From NCBI GenBank assembly GCA_910575665.1, contig CAJTFB010000011.1, forward strand, positions 1 through 64,000: a DNA stretch of 64,000 nt, given 5' to 3'. The notes below the pieces were generated by a model, which was given only the letters and a program-made list of their open reading frames with translations, had not been told where the DNA came from and ran no database searches. A program made the translations under genes and the position numbers. Source of the stretch: Eubacteriaceae bacterium. Lineage in GTDB: Bacteria; Bacillota; Clostridia; Lachnospirales; Lachnospiraceae. Below, piece after piece: positions 9,178 to 18,967 of the stretch; position 1 is the first letter of the stretch; every line of letters starts with the position of its first letter.

Positions 9178-10296
9178 TTACTGAATGATGATGCTGGCGC
9201 ACTCCAGATCATCTGCCAGATTATATACATTTCCGGTTTTTAAGCCGACTACGGTTGGTCTCAGGACGGAGTGCTTGTTATTCTTAACCACTCTTGCGTC
9301 TTCCCCGATACTGAGTGTCACGGTGGAATTCACCGGATAGAGGATAACACTTTCTAGAAAACATTTCATGGCGGAGATATCAAGTTCCTCCGTCATGGAC
9401 ATGATCATCTCCACGGCGGTACGCTGTGAAAAAGATTTCTTGTAAGGGCGCTCTGTCACGAGAGCATCGTATACATCTGTCACGGAAAGAATTTTGGCAA
9501 AGGGAACGATCTTTTCAGCGGTGCAGCCAAGAGGATATCCTTTCCCGTTCATTTTTTCATGGTGTTGCAGCACCGACAGAGAAATAACATTAGAAATCTC
9601 TTTTTTTCCTTTTAAAATCTCATAGCCAAGGGTGGAGTGAGACTTCATAATGGAAAATTCTTCTTCGCTTAATCTGGCCGGTTTATTCAGGATCTCCAGC
9701 GGAATTTTTGATTTGCCCATGTCGTGGAGCAGCCCGGCGATTCCGATATCGTATACTTCTTTTTGGGAAAGCCCTTTGTTTCTGGCGATGATCATAGACA
9801 GTGTAGCCACATCCACACTGTGTTTAAAGGTGTATTCGTCACTGGTCTTTAACGCACTGATATCCACGGCGAGAGCATCGTTGTCATCGATAGCTTTCAT
9901 CAGATCTGCGGTGATCTTATTGGCAGTATTGGTAAACTGTTCTGAGTTGGAATTGTTATAGAGATATTGTATCCCCTCAGAGACACGTTTTTTTACACTT
10001 TCAGAAAGCTTGACCTTGGCGGGATCCTTTGCCTTATATTTTTCTATATTATTGCGCACAAAATCTGGAAGAGGGGGTTCCGACCTGTCCGGTTCTGGAT
10101 CTTCTTCCCCTTCCTGTATGTAGACACCAGTGATTCCGCGTTTTTTCATTCCATCGATAAGAAACTCGTCCAACAGGGTGCCGCGGGCGATCAGGGTGCG
10201 GTCCATCCGATCCTTGATTGTTTGATCTATTTTCATTCCCTCTTTTAGGGCGCTAATGCGTACATAATAACGTCTAATCAATCCATCCACCACCAA
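9178..10296 (-). CDS. HD-GYP domain protein, putative cyclic-dinucleotide phosphodiesterase
   Basis: The 372-residue protein has an N-terminal region of unknown fold (1-110), then an HD-GYP domain at about 150-300 with HDMGK and HHEKMNGKGYP. This family hydrolyses cyclic-di-GMP through a metal centre; both the HD and GYP signatures are intact, so activity is plausible. No membrane segment or receiver domain was seen, so it is probably a soluble cytosolic enzyme. The start is uncertain: the frame opens with two GTG codons, and a TTG five codons later has GGTGGTGG before it. It stands alone, converging on the arg operon terminator. Confidence 0.85.
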   Translation of the reverse strand: MVVDGLIRRYYVRISALKEGMKIDQTIKDRMDRTLIARGTLLDEFLIDGMKKRGITGVYIQEGEEDPEPDRSEPPLPDFVRNNIEKYKAKDPAKVKLSESVKKRVSEGIQYLYNNSNSEQFTNTANKITADLMKAIDDNDALAVDISALKTSDEYTFKHSVDVATLSMIIARNKGLSQKEVYDIGIAGLLHDMGKSKIPLEILNKPARLSEEEFSIMKSHSTLGYEILKGKKEISNVISLSVLQHHEKMNGKGYPLGCTAEKIVPFAKILSVTDVYDALVTERPYKKSFSQRTAVEMIMSMTEELDISAMKCFLESVILYPVNSTVTLSIGEDARVVKNNKHSVLRPTVVGLKTGNVYNLADDLECASIIIQ

Positions 10297-10328
10297 TTTT
10301 TTCGTGTATCATATATCCAAAGCATTAG

Positions 10329-10480
10329 TTGTTTCACAACTCTCGCTTCTCCGCTACGCTTCGGTCGGTGCTAAACGAACGTTCACTGAACGCTCAGCAC
10401 CCTTCAAATGCGAATAAGTTCGTCAGAACTTATTTTTCATGCAAGCATGAACGACATTTTGACCTTTTGACCCTAGCATC
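10329..10480. repeat. Chain of short palindromes upstream of gltB
   Basis: This non-coding stretch holds several consecutive inverted repeats: GGTGCT (10367-10372) with AGCACC (10396-10401), AATAAGTT (10413-10420) with AACTTATT (10427-10434), and CATGCAAGCATG (10438-10449), followed by ATTTTGACCTTTTGACCC. The TTTTGACC core resembles the hydF palindrome. It looks like a REP-like element. The remaining AT-rich bases to 10650 hold nothing else I recognise. Confidence 0.55.
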
Positions 10481-10657
10481 ATGTCCAAAGTGTATAGTAT
10501 ACCTTATATATCGACAGAAATGGAAATATTATGAATATGAAAAGAAAACTTAAACTTGTAAAAATCTTTATGAGAAAAGAAATAATAAAGAAAAAGTGTT
10601 TAAAAACTTTATTTTATAAAGTAAAATAAATAATTAATTAAAAAAACAAAAAAGTAC

Positions 10658-10686
10658 TTGAATTGTTATAAAAATTATAGTATAAT
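10658..10686 (+). promoter_or_regulatory. Promoter of the gltB operon
   Basis: TTGAAT (10658-10663), a 17-base spacer and TATAAT (10681-10686). Transcription would begin near 10692, only a few bases ahead of a terminator hairpin. Confidence 0.75.
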
Positions 10687-10699
10687 GCATTCAGACAAA

Positions 10700-10751
10700 G
10701 GTGTCAGAGAAGAAATACATACCCAAAGTGTTTCTTTCTGGCACCTTTTTT
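10700..10751 (+). terminator. Intrinsic terminator/attenuator in the gltB leader
   Basis: GGTGTCAGAGAAGAAA (from 10700) pairs with TTTCTTTCTGGCACC (to 10745) with one mismatch and two wobbles, then TTTTTT follows. It lies between the promoter and the gltB start, so most transcripts should stop here unless something prevents it. The ANTAR protein NitR encoded in the same operon is a natural candidate, but no second hairpin of an ANTAR target was recognised. Confidence 0.75.
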
Positions 10752-10850
10752 GTTTCAGCAGAGATAGAAAGAATCAAATCAAATGCGCATTATTTTCCAG
10801 GGTATGGTGATGTCGGTCTTGTGAAGAAGCGTGAGAATGGAGGAATTGGT

Positions 10851-13800
10851 ATGAGTGGCACATATATAGAGGAAACAAAAAGAAAAGCTATTGGTATGTA
10901 TGATCCAAGCTTTGAACATGATAACTGCGGGATCGGAGCGATCGTTAATATTAAAGGAAAGAAAACTCATGACACAGTTAAAAATGCACTGGAGATCGTG
11001 GCTCACTTAGAGCACAGAGCCGGGAAGGACGGAGAGGGAAAAACAGGAGACGGCGTTGGCATCCTGCTGCAGATTTCCCACAAGTTCTTTCAGAAGGTGG
11101 CAGCCGGCATGGGCATTGAGATCGGGGAGGAAAGAGAGTATGGTGTGGGTATGTTTTTCTTTCCCCAGGATGAACTTAAACGAAACCAGGCAAAGAAAAT
11201 GTTTGAAACCATTGCGGATAAAGAGGGGCTGGCATTTCTGGGCTGGCGTGAGGTACCCATCTCGCCCCGTATCCTGGGAAAAGCAGCGGTGGAGTGTATG
11301 CCGTGTATCATGCAATGTTTTATAAAAAAACCGGTGGAGATAGAAAAGGGGCTGGAGTTCGACCGAAAGCTCTATATCGCCCGCCGTGTGTTTGAGCAGT
11401 CCAATGAAAACACCTATGTGGTATCTCTTTCAAGCCGAACCATTGTATATAAAGGAATGTTTCTGGTGGCACAGCTGAGACAATTTTTTGATGATCTGCA
11501 GGATCCGGACTATGAATCTGCCATAGCCATGGTTCACTCCCGTTTCAGCACCAATACCCAGCCGAGCTGGCAGCGCGCCCATCCGAACCGTTTCATCGTG
11601 CACAATGGCGAGATTAATACCATCCGAGGAAATGCGGATAAAATGCTGGCAAGAGAGGAGACGATGGAGTCGGATCATCTGACCGGAGAACTTCATAAGG
11701 TGCTTCCGGTGGTAAATACCGAGGGTTCCGATTCCGCTATGCTGGACAACACACTGGAATTTCTTGTGATGAGCGGCATGGAACTTCCTCTCGCCGTGAT
11801 GATCACGATACCGGAACCCTGGGCGAATAACCGATATATCAGTGATAAGAAAAAGGATTTTTATCAGTACTATGCCACGATGATGGAGCCCTGGGATGGG
11901 CCTGCCTCCATCCTGTTTTCAGACGGAGATATTATGGGAGCGGTGCTGGACCGCAACGGACTTCGTCCTTCCCGCTATTATATCACCGATGACGACCAGC
12001 TGATCTTGTCCTCTGAGGTAGGGGTTATGCCCATCCGTGAGGAACATGTAGTGAAAAAAGACCGCCTGCGTCCAGGAAAAATGCTTTTGGTGGACACGGT
12101 GAAGGGTGAGTTGATCGATGACGATGAACTGAAAGAGACCTTTGCGTCAAAACAACCTTATGGAGAGTGGCTGGATACCAATCTCGTGTGTCTGAAAGAT
12201 CTTCAGATCCCGAATAAACGGATCGAAACTTACGATCCCGAGGAGAGCCTGCGGCTTCAGAAAGCATTTGGTTATACCTATGAGGAAGTGAAGTCTTCCA
12301 TCCTTCCGATGGCAAAAAACGGTTCTGAACCTATAGCGGCGATGGGACATGACACGCCGCTGGCGGCGCTGAGCGGCCAGCCTCAGCCTTTGTATAATTA
12401 TTTCAAACAGCGTTTTGCCCAGGTGACGAATCCACCCATTGATGCTATAAGGGAAGAGGTTGTGACTTCCACTACGGTATACATTGGGGATGCGGGAAAT
12501 CTGCTGGAAGAGAAGGCAGAAAACTGCCATTCACTCAAGATTGACGATCCAATCCTTACGAATACCGATCTCCTAAAGATCAAGTCCATGCATGTACCTG
12601 GCTTTAAGGTGGCGGTTATTCCCATCACCTATTATAAAAATACCTCTCTGGAAAAGGCGATTCATCGTCTCTATCTGGAGGCAGACCGGGCCTATAAGGA
12701 CGGCGCCAACATTCTGATCCTCTCCGACCGGGGAGTGGATGAAAACCATGTGGCGATTCCGGCACTTCTGGCGGTATCTGCCATGCAGCAGCATCTGGTC
12801 AATACGAAGAAGCGAACCTCCCTTTCCATGATCATAGAGAGTGCGGAACCAAGAGAGGTGCATCATTTTGCGACGCTGCTCGGATTTGGCGCTACCGCTG
12901 TCAATCCTTACCTTGCCCTGGATACGATCCGCAGTCTGATCGACAGCCGTGTGTTGGATAAAGATTATTATGTGGCAGTGAATGATTATAATTCTGCGGT
13001 TCTTCACGGTATTGTAAAGATTGCTTCCAAAATGGGAATTTCTACGATCCAGTCCTATCAGGGAGCCAAGATTTTTGAGGCGGTGGGACTGTCTAAAACA
13101 TTAATTGATCCCTACTTTACGGGAACCGTTTCCAGGATCGGCGGACTGGATATTGAGGACATTCAGAACCAGGTAGAGATGCTTCATGATAAAGCATTTG
13201 ATCCGCTGGAACTGGGTACAGATATCACTCTTGACAGTATTGGAAACCACAAGAGCCGCAGTGGAAAAGAAGAGCACCTCTATAATCCGAAGACCATTCA
13301 TCTTCTGCAGGAGGCGACAAGAACCGGTGACTACAAGAAGTTCAAGGAATACTCCCATGAGATCGACCGTGAGGACCTTTACGTGAACTTAAGAAGTCTC
13401 CTTGACTTTAACTTCCCGAAGAAAGGAATCGCCCTTTCCAAAGTGGAAAGTGTGGAGGAGATCGTGAAACGCTTTAAGACCGGTGCGATGTCCTACGGCT
13501 CCATATCCCAGGAGGCCCATGAGACCCTTGCCATCGCCATGAACCGGCTTCATGGAAAATCAAACAGTGGTGAGGGAGGAGAGAGTCTGGAACGGCTCAC
13601 CGTGGGAAAAGACGGATTAAACCGCTGTTCTGCCATTAAGCAGGTGGCTTCGGGACGCTTTGGCGTGACCTCCAGATACCTGGTCAGTGCCAAGGAGATC
13701 CAGATCAAGATGGCACAGGGCGCAAAGCCGGGAGAGGGCGGACATCTGCCAGGGAAAAAAGTATATCCCTGGGTGGCAAAGACGAGACACTCCACACCAG

Positions 13801-15413
13801 GAGTATCCCTGATTTCGCCGCCGCCGCATCATGATATTTATTCCATCGAAGATCTGGCACAGCTGATCTATGACCTGAAAAACTCCAACCGGGATGCGAG
13901 GATATCGGTGAAACTGGTGTCTGAGGCGGGCGTCGGCACCGTGGCAGCTGGTGTGGCGAAAGCCGGTGCGGGGGTGATCCTGATCTCTGGTTATGACGGT
14001 GGTACCGGCGCGGCGCCGGGAAGCTCCATTCACAATGCTGGGCTTCCCTGGGAGCTGGGACTGGCAGAGACCCATCAGACGCTTTTGATGAACGGACTGC
14101 GGTCTAAGGTGGTTATTGAGACCGATGGAAAGCTGATGACTGGGCGTGATGTTATGATCGCTGCTCTTCTTGGGGCGGAGGAATTTGGATTTGCTACAGC
14201 TCCTCTTGTGACCATGGGATGTGTTATGATGCGGGTATGTAACCTGGATACCTGTCCGGTGGGTGTGGCGACGCAGAATCCGGAACTTCGCAAGAGGTTT
14301 AAGGGAAAACCGGAATACGTAGAGAATTTTATGAGATTTATCGCGGAAGAAGTTCGGGAGCTGATGGCGAAATTTGGTGTGGCTACGTTGGATGAATTGG
14401 TGGGACGTTCCGATCTTCTGAGAGTGCGGGAGGACATTGATAATGAGAGAGCTGGAAAACTGGATCTCTCCGCGATCATCGAGAACCCTTTCGTGAAGGA
14501 GAAAAAGAGTAAGTTCAACAGCAGAGATATCTATGACTTTAAGTTAAATAAAACCATAGATGAAAAAGTCTTTTTGAAAAAATTTGCAGAGAATCTGGAG
14601 ACCGGGGAAAAGAAGACCATTACAGCGAAGGTGACCAATATCGACCGTTCCCTGGGAACGATCTTTGGATCCCAGATCACAAAGAAACTGGGAGACAATC
14701 TGAAAGAGGATACCTTTAGGATAAAATGTACCGGAAGCGGCGGGCAGAGCTTTGGCGCCTTCATCCCCAAAGGGCTGACTCTGGAGCTTGAAGGTGACAG
14801 CAATGACTACTTTGGCAAGGGGCTTTCCGGAGGAAAACTTATCGTGTATCCGCCAGAAAACATCCAGTATAAGCCGGAGGATAACATTGTCATCGGTAAT
14901 GTGGCGTTATATGGTGCCACCAGCGGTACCGCTTATATCAATGGTGTGGCAGGGGAGCGGTTCTGTGTTAGAAACTCTGGTGCTCACGCTGTTGTGGAGG
15001 GCGTGGGCGAACATGGATGCGAGTATATGACCGGAGGCTGTGTGGTGATCCTCGGTTCTACCGGAAAGAACTTTGCCGCAGGGATGAGCGGCGGTATCGC
15101 CTATGTTCTGGATGAGAACAGCGATCTGTATCTGAAACTGAATAAAGAACTGGTTTCCTCAGAAGCAGTGTCCAATAAATATGATGTCATGCAGTTAAAG
15201 GATATGATCACGGCGCATGTAGAGGCGACGGGTTCAGAAAAGGGTAAAGAAATTCTTGAGAACTTCAAAGAGGTTCTTCCGAAGTTCAAGAAGATCATAC
15301 CTCATGACTACAAGAACATGCTGCAGAAGATTGCCATAATGGAAGAGAAAGGGCTGAGCAATGAGCAGGCCCAGATCGAGGCATTTTATGAGACCCAGAA
15401 GGAAATTTCCTGA
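10851..15413 (+). CDS. gltB: Glutamate synthase large subunit
   Basis: GltB (1520 residues from this start) takes ammonia from glutamine and passes it through a tunnel to 2-oxoglutarate, giving glutamate. Visible parts in order: a class II glutaminase domain whose nucleophile is Cys26 in HDNCGIGA, normally exposed by removal of the short propeptide; the central domain; the FMN/synthase domain with the iron-sulfur cysteines in CNLDTCPVG; and a C-terminal GXGXG beta-helix. The ATG at 10851 follows GGAGG by seven bases. The frame stays open to 10701, but that extension is the leader terminator and so is not translated from there. It forms the complex with GltD encoded next. Confidence 0.96.
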   Translation: MSGTYIEETKRKAIGMYDPSFEHDNCGIGAIVNIKGKKTHDTVKNALEIVAHLEHRAGKDGEGKTGDGVGILLQISHKFFQKVAAGMGIEIGEEREYGVGMFFFPQDELKRNQAKKMFETIADKEGLAFLGWREVPISPRILGKAAVECMPCIMQCFIKKPVEIEKGLEFDRKLYIARRVFEQSNENTYVVSLSSRTIVYKGMFLVAQLRQFFDDLQDPDYESAIAMVHSRFSTNTQPSWQRAHPNRFIVHNGEINTIRGNADKMLAREETMESDHLTGELHKVLPVVNTEGSDSAMLDNTLEFLVMSGMELPLAVMITIPEPWANNRYISDKKKDFYQYYATMMEPWDGPASILFSDGDIMGAVLDRNGLRPSRYYITDDDQLILSSEVGVMPIREEHVVKKDRLRPGKMLLVDTVKGELIDDDELKETFASKQPYGEWLDTNLVCLKDLQIPNKRIETYDPEESLRLQKAFGYTYEEVKSSILPMAKNGSEPIAAMGHDTPLAALSGQPQPLYNYFKQRFAQVTNPPIDAIREEVVTSTTVYIGDAGNLLEEKAENCHSLKIDDPILTNTDLLKIKSMHVPGFKVAVIPITYYKNTSLEKAIHRLYLEADRAYKDGANILILSDRGVDENHVAIPALLAVSAMQQHLVNTKKRTSLSMIIESAEPREVHHFATLLGFGATAVNPYLALDTIRSLIDSRVLDKDYYVAVNDYNSAVLHGIVKIASKMGISTIQSYQGAKIFEAVGLSKTLIDPYFTGTVSRIGGLDIEDIQNQVEMLHDKAFDPLELGTDITLDSIGNHKSRSGKEEHLYNPKTIHLLQEATRTGDYKKFKEYSHEIDREDLYVNLRSLLDFNFPKKGIALSKVESVEEIVKRFKTGAMSYGSISQEAHETLAIAMNRLHGKSNSGEGGESLERLTVGKDGLNRCSAIKQVASGRFGVTSRYLVSAKEIQIKMAQGAKPGEGGHLPGKKVYPWVAKTRHSTPGVSLISPPPHHDIYSIEDLAQLIYDLKNSNRDARISVKLVSEAGVGTVAAGVAKAGAGVILISGYDGGTGAAPGSSIHNAGLPWELGLAETHQTLLMNGLRSKVVIETDGKLMTGRDVMIAALLGAEEFGFATAPLVTMGCVMMRVCNLDTCPVGVATQNPELRKRFKGKPEYVENFMRFIAEEVRELMAKFGVATLDELVGRSDLLRVREDIDNERAGKLDLSAIIENPFVKEKKSKFNSRDIYDFKLNKTIDEKVFLKKFAENLETGEKKTITAKVTNIDRSLGTIFGSQITKKLGDNLKEDTFRIKCTGSGGQSFGAFIPKGLTLELEGDSNDYFGKGLSGGKLIVYPPENIQYKPEDNIVIGNVALYGATSGTAYINGVAGERFCVRNSGAHAVVEGVGEHGCEYMTGGCVVILGSTGKNFAAGMSGGIAYVLDENSDLYLKLNKELVSSEAVSNKYDVMQLKDMITAHVEATGSEKGKEILENFKEVLPKFKKIIPHDYKNMLQKIAIMEEKGLSNEQAQIEAFYETQKEIS

Positions 15414-15494
15414 CAGCGACCCGGACAGGGGCCGAGGGGAAAGACGTTGCATTGCAGATATAATTAATTTATAATGAAGAAAGGGTTGAAAGAT

Positions 15495-16976
15495 ATGGGA
15501 AAACCAACCGGATTTTTAGAATACGACCGCAGGGGAAATACCGAAACCAGCCCCCTTGAACGGATCCAGAACTTCAATGAATTTCATGTGCCTATGGGAG
15601 AGGAGGAGCGCCGGTGCCAGGCGGCCAGATGTATGGACTGCGGCGTGCCCTTCTGCCAGTCAGGAATGATGATTGGCGGGATGGCTTCTGGGTGCCCGTT
15701 AAACAATATGTGCCCCGAATGGAACGATCTGATCTATCTGGGAAATTATACAGAGGCATTGGGAAGGCTGCTTAAGACCAATAATTTTCCAGAGTTTACC
15801 TCCCGGGTCTGCCCGGCGCCCTGTGAGGCGGCATGTACCTGCGGGTTGAACGATACGCCGGTCACCATTAAGGAAAATGAAAATGCCATCATTGAATACG
15901 GTTACGCGAATGACCTGATGGTGGCAAAGCCGCCTAAGGTGAGGACAGGGAAAAAAGTGGCGGTGGTGGGCTCCGGCCCCTCTGGACTGGCGGCGGCAGA
16001 CCAGTTAAATAAGCGGGGACACAATGTGACGGTGTTCGAGCGCTCCGACCGCCCCGGCGGGCTTCTGATGTACGGGATTCCGAACATGAAGTTAGAAAAG
16101 ACAGTGATCGAAGGCAGGGTTAAGATCATGGAAGAAGAGGGAGTAGAATTTAGAACGGGAATAAATGTTGGAGTTGACGTGAAAGCAGAAGAACTTCTGA
16201 AGGAATATGACAGGGTGATCCTCACCTGCGGCTCATCGAAGCCCAGAGACATCAAAGCGCCGGGCAGAGAGGCAGAGGGAATTTATTTTGCCGTAGATTA
16301 TCTCACAAGGGTGACAAAACATGTGATGGACCCGGAGTATAAAGATGTGATCGATGCCAAAGGAAAAAATGTACTGGTGATCGGCGGTGGAGATACTGGA
16401 AACGACTGTGTGGGATCTTCCATTCGACAGGGGGCAAAAAGTGTAGTACAGTTGGAGATGATGCCAAAACTGCCGGAAGAGCGCGCCGACAATAACCCCT
16501 GGCCGGAGTGGCCCAAGGTACTGAAGACCGATTATGGCCAGCAGGAAGCCATCGCCGTGTTTGGCAGCGATCCGCGGATCTATGAGACCACGGTAAAAGA
16601 ATTTATCAAAGATGAAAAGGGCTGTCTGACTAAGGTGAAGGCAGTGAAGCTGGCCTGGACCAGGGATGAAAAGACAGGACGCATGAACATGAGTGAAGTA
16701 CCGGGCAGTGAATACGTTTTAGATGTAGATCTCGTATTGATCGCCGCTGGATTTCTGGGAACCCAGGAATATATCGCCGAGGATTTTGGCCTGAAACTGA
16801 CTGAACGGTCTAATGTGTTTACCAAACCAGGTCAGTATAAGACAAATGTAGAACGTGTATTTGCTGCCGGCGATATGCACCGTGGACAGTCCCTGGTGGT
16901 ATGGGCGATCCGGGAAGGCCGGGAGGTGGCGAGAGAAGTAGACGAGGATCTGATGGGATACTCGAACTTAAATTGA
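15495..16976 (+). CDS. gltD: Glutamate synthase small subunit
   Basis: GltD (493 residues) oxidises NAD(P)H with FAD and feeds electrons through iron-sulfur clusters to GltB. The N-terminal cysteines ([14 protein letters not shown] and CPLNNMC) would hold [4Fe-4S] centres, and two Rossmann motifs follow: GSGPSGLAA for FAD and GGGDTGND for the pyridine nucleotide. The ATG at 15495 gives the usual [10 protein letters not shown] start and has AAAGGG before it; an in-frame ATG at 15474 is less likely. No terminator lies between this gene and glnA. Confidence 0.96.
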   Translation: MGKPTGFLEYDRRGNTETSPLERIQNFNEFHVPMGEEERRCQAARCMDCGVPFCQSGMMIGGMASGCPLNNMCPEWNDLIYLGNYTEALGRLLKTNNFPEFTSRVCPAPCEAACTCGLNDTPVTIKENENAIIEYGYANDLMVAKPPKVRTGKKVAVVGSGPSGLAAADQLNKRGHNVTVFERSDRPGGLLMYGIPNMKLEKTVIEGRVKIMEEEGVEFRTGINVGVDVKAEELLKEYDRVILTCGSSKPRDIKAPGREAEGIYFAVDYLTRVTKHVMDPEYKDVIDAKGKNVLVIGGGDTGNDCVGSSIRQGAKSVVQLEMMPKLPEERADNNPWPEWPKVLKTDYGQQEAIAVFGSDPRIYETTVKEFIKDEKGCLTKVKAVKLAWTRDEKTGRMNMSEVPGSEYVLDVDLVLIAAGFLGTQEYIAEDFGLKLTERSNVFTKPGQYKTNVERVFAAGDMHRGQSLVVWAIREGREVAREVDEDLMGYSNLN

Positions 16977-17051
16977 ATGTAATTTAAAGGTAACATGAAG
17001 TGAGATGGATTGGGGAAGGACATCCTGTACTGTTTATAAGGAGGAGAAAAG

Positions 17052-18365
17052 ATGGGAAATTATACCAAACAGGACATTATACGGTTGGTGGAGGAAGAAG
17101 ATGTGGGATTTATCCGTCTGCAGTTTGTGGACAGTTTTGGCGGGTTAAAAAATGTGGCGATGACCAGTGATCATCTCGATCAGATTCTGAACAACCGCTG
17201 TATGTTTGACGGAGCCGCCATTCAGGGATATGACACCAAGGAATTATCAGAATTTATCCTGGCTCCAGATCTGGATACTTTTACCATTTTTCCCTGGCGG
17301 CCCCAGAGAGGAAGGGTGGCGAGGTTCATCTGCGATGTGCTCAATCCGGACGGCACGCCCTATGAGGCAGATCCGAGATATATATTAAAAAAGGTAACAA
17401 CAGAGGCAGAGAAAGAGGGTTTTTCTTTCCATGTGGGACCGGAAAGCCAGTTTTTTCTCTTTGATACCGACGAGAACGGACAGCCCACGACAAATTCCAG
17501 GGAAAAGGGCGGATTCTTTGATATCGGGCCGCTGGATTCCGGGGAAAATGCGAGACGCGACATGATTCTTTCCTTGGAGGAGATGGGCTTTGTCATGGAA
17601 AGTTCTTATCACTCCAATGAGGTGGCACAGCACTGCATCGATTTTATGTGCGATGAGGGACTGCGCACTGCGGACAATATCATGACTTTTAAGCTGACGG
17701 TCCGCACGGTGGCGAAGCGGCATGGCCTGCATGCTACTTTTATGCCAAAACCGCGATATGGATTAAAAGGATCTGCGATGATGCTTAACATGTTTTTGAG
17801 CAAAGATGGGGATAATATATTTGCCGATGAGAGTGCGGCGGATGGCATGAGCAAAAGGGCATATCATTTTATGGCGGGCATCATTCGTCATATCAAGGGG
17901 CTCACTTTGATTAATAATCCTATCATTAATTCCTATAAACGGCTGGTGCCAGGTTACAACGCACCGGTGGAGATCACCTGGTCCCGCACCAGCAGAACTC
18001 CTCTGATCCGTATCACCAACATAGGCGTGATCGGTCCCAGAGTGGTACTGCGGAGCCCGGATGGCGCCAGCAATCCTTATTTGGTTCTGGCGGGCTGTCT
18101 GGCTGCTGGGCTGGAGGGAATCCGGGAGAAGTTGGAGCCGCCGGTGAGCATGGATGACATCAGCGGGGAACGAGATTCCCAGTTTGACATTTTGCCGAGA
18201 TCGTTACGGGAGGCGATCCATGCTTTTGAAGAGGATACATTTTTACAGAATGTGTTTGGAAAAACTCTCTCTGAGATTATTATCAGCGAAAAGAAAGAAG
18301 AGTGGGAGGAGTTTTCCCGGCAAGTGACAGCCTGGGAGGTGGAAAAATATCTTGACCGTGTATAG
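17052..18365 (+). CDS. glnA: Glutamine synthetase, type I
   Basis: GlnA (437 residues) makes glutamine from glutamate, ammonia and ATP and is the entry point of nitrogen with GltBD. The N-terminal beta-grasp domain includes DSFGGLKN, and the catalytic domain shows FMPKPRYG-type and NPYLVLAG segments of the GSI-alpha group, which lacks the adenylylation loop tyrosine region and is normally controlled by feedback and GlnR-like or antitermination factors. AAGGAGGAG precedes the ATG. It is followed by an ANTAR regulator gene at 37 bases, an order described in Clostridium (glnA-nitR). Confidence 0.96.
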   Translation: MGNYTKQDIIRLVEEEDVGFIRLQFVDSFGGLKNVAMTSDHLDQILNNRCMFDGAAIQGYDTKELSEFILAPDLDTFTIFPWRPQRGRVARFICDVLNPDGTPYEADPRYILKKVTTEAEKEGFSFHVGPESQFFLFDTDENGQPTTNSREKGGFFDIGPLDSGENARRDMILSLEEMGFVMESSYHSNEVAQHCIDFMCDEGLRTADNIMTFKLTVRTVAKRHGLHATFMPKPRYGLKGSAMMLNMFLSKDGDNIFADESAADGMSKRAYHFMAGIIRHIKGLTLINNPIINSYKRLVPGYNAPVEITWSRTSRTPLIRITNIGVIGPRVVLRSPDGASNPYLVLAGCLAAGLEGIREKLEPPVSMDDISGERDSQFDILPRSLREAIHAFEEDTFLQNVFGKTLSEIIISEKKEEWEEFSRQVTAWEVEKYLDRV

Positions 18366-18402
18366 TGTGCCAGCCTGGTATAATAGGAGGTGAACATCTG
18401 CC

Positions 18403-18945
18403 ATGCGGATCCTTGTTGTGTTTCCGAATCTGGAGGATGCAAAAAAATTGAAAAATGTTTTAAACCGCGGCGGTTTTGATGATATACTAGCCTGCAATAG
18501 TGCGTCTCAGGTGATCAGTGTGGCAAATGATTCCGATGGAGGTATTGTGATCAGTGGTTATAAACTGCCAGATATGCACTACAGTGAATTGTTCGGTTAT
18601 TTGCCGAGAGAATTTTCCATGCTTCTGGTGGCAAGCCCTGTCAGATTGGAGGACTGTTACAGCCGGGAGATTGTGTGTCTATCCATGCCGGTTCACTCCC
18701 GGGAGCTGATCAATACCGTACATATGATGACCATGGATCTCGCCAGGGAATTGAGACGGCGGAATAAAACGCTGCCGAAAAGGCGGTCGGCGGAGGAACA
18801 AAAAACCATTGATGCGGCGAAAGCTCTTTTGATGGAGCGCAATCAGATGACAGAAAGTGATGCGCACAAATATATCCAGAAGCTCAGTATGGACAGTGGA
18901 AATAATCTGGTGGAAACAGCGGAAATGATCCTGGCGTTTGAATAA
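18403..18945 (+). CDS. nitR: ANTAR-domain antitermination regulator (NitR-like)
   Basis: The 180-residue protein has a receiver-like N-terminal half (1-110), in which the usual phospho-acceptor aspartate is not obvious, and a C-terminal ANTAR domain (about 125-180, with AKALLMERNQMTESDAHKY). ANTAR domains bind paired RNA hairpins and stop formation of intrinsic terminators. AGGAGGTG lies before the ATG. It sits directly after glnA, as does NitR in Clostridium saccharobutylicum, and the terminator in the gltB leader upstream is a plausible target. The product's ligand or signal is unknown; a degenerate receiver would suggest control by a partner rather than by phosphorylation. Confidence 0.85.
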   Translation: MRILVVFPNLEDAKKLKNVLNRGGFDDILACNSASQVISVANDSDGGIVISGYKLPDMHYSELFGYLPREFSMLLVASPVRLEDCYSREIVCLSMPVHSRELINTVHMMTMDLARELRRRNKTLPKRRSAEEQKTIDAAKALLMERNQMTESDAHKYIQKLSMDSGNNLVETAEMILAFE

Positions 18946-18967
18946 TGGAATGGAGGCAATACAATAT

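Noticed and set aside
10701-10850. N-terminal extension of GltB from a GTG
   Set aside because: It would translate the leader terminator, has no ribosome site, and the GGAGG at 10851 gives the normal protein start before Cys26.
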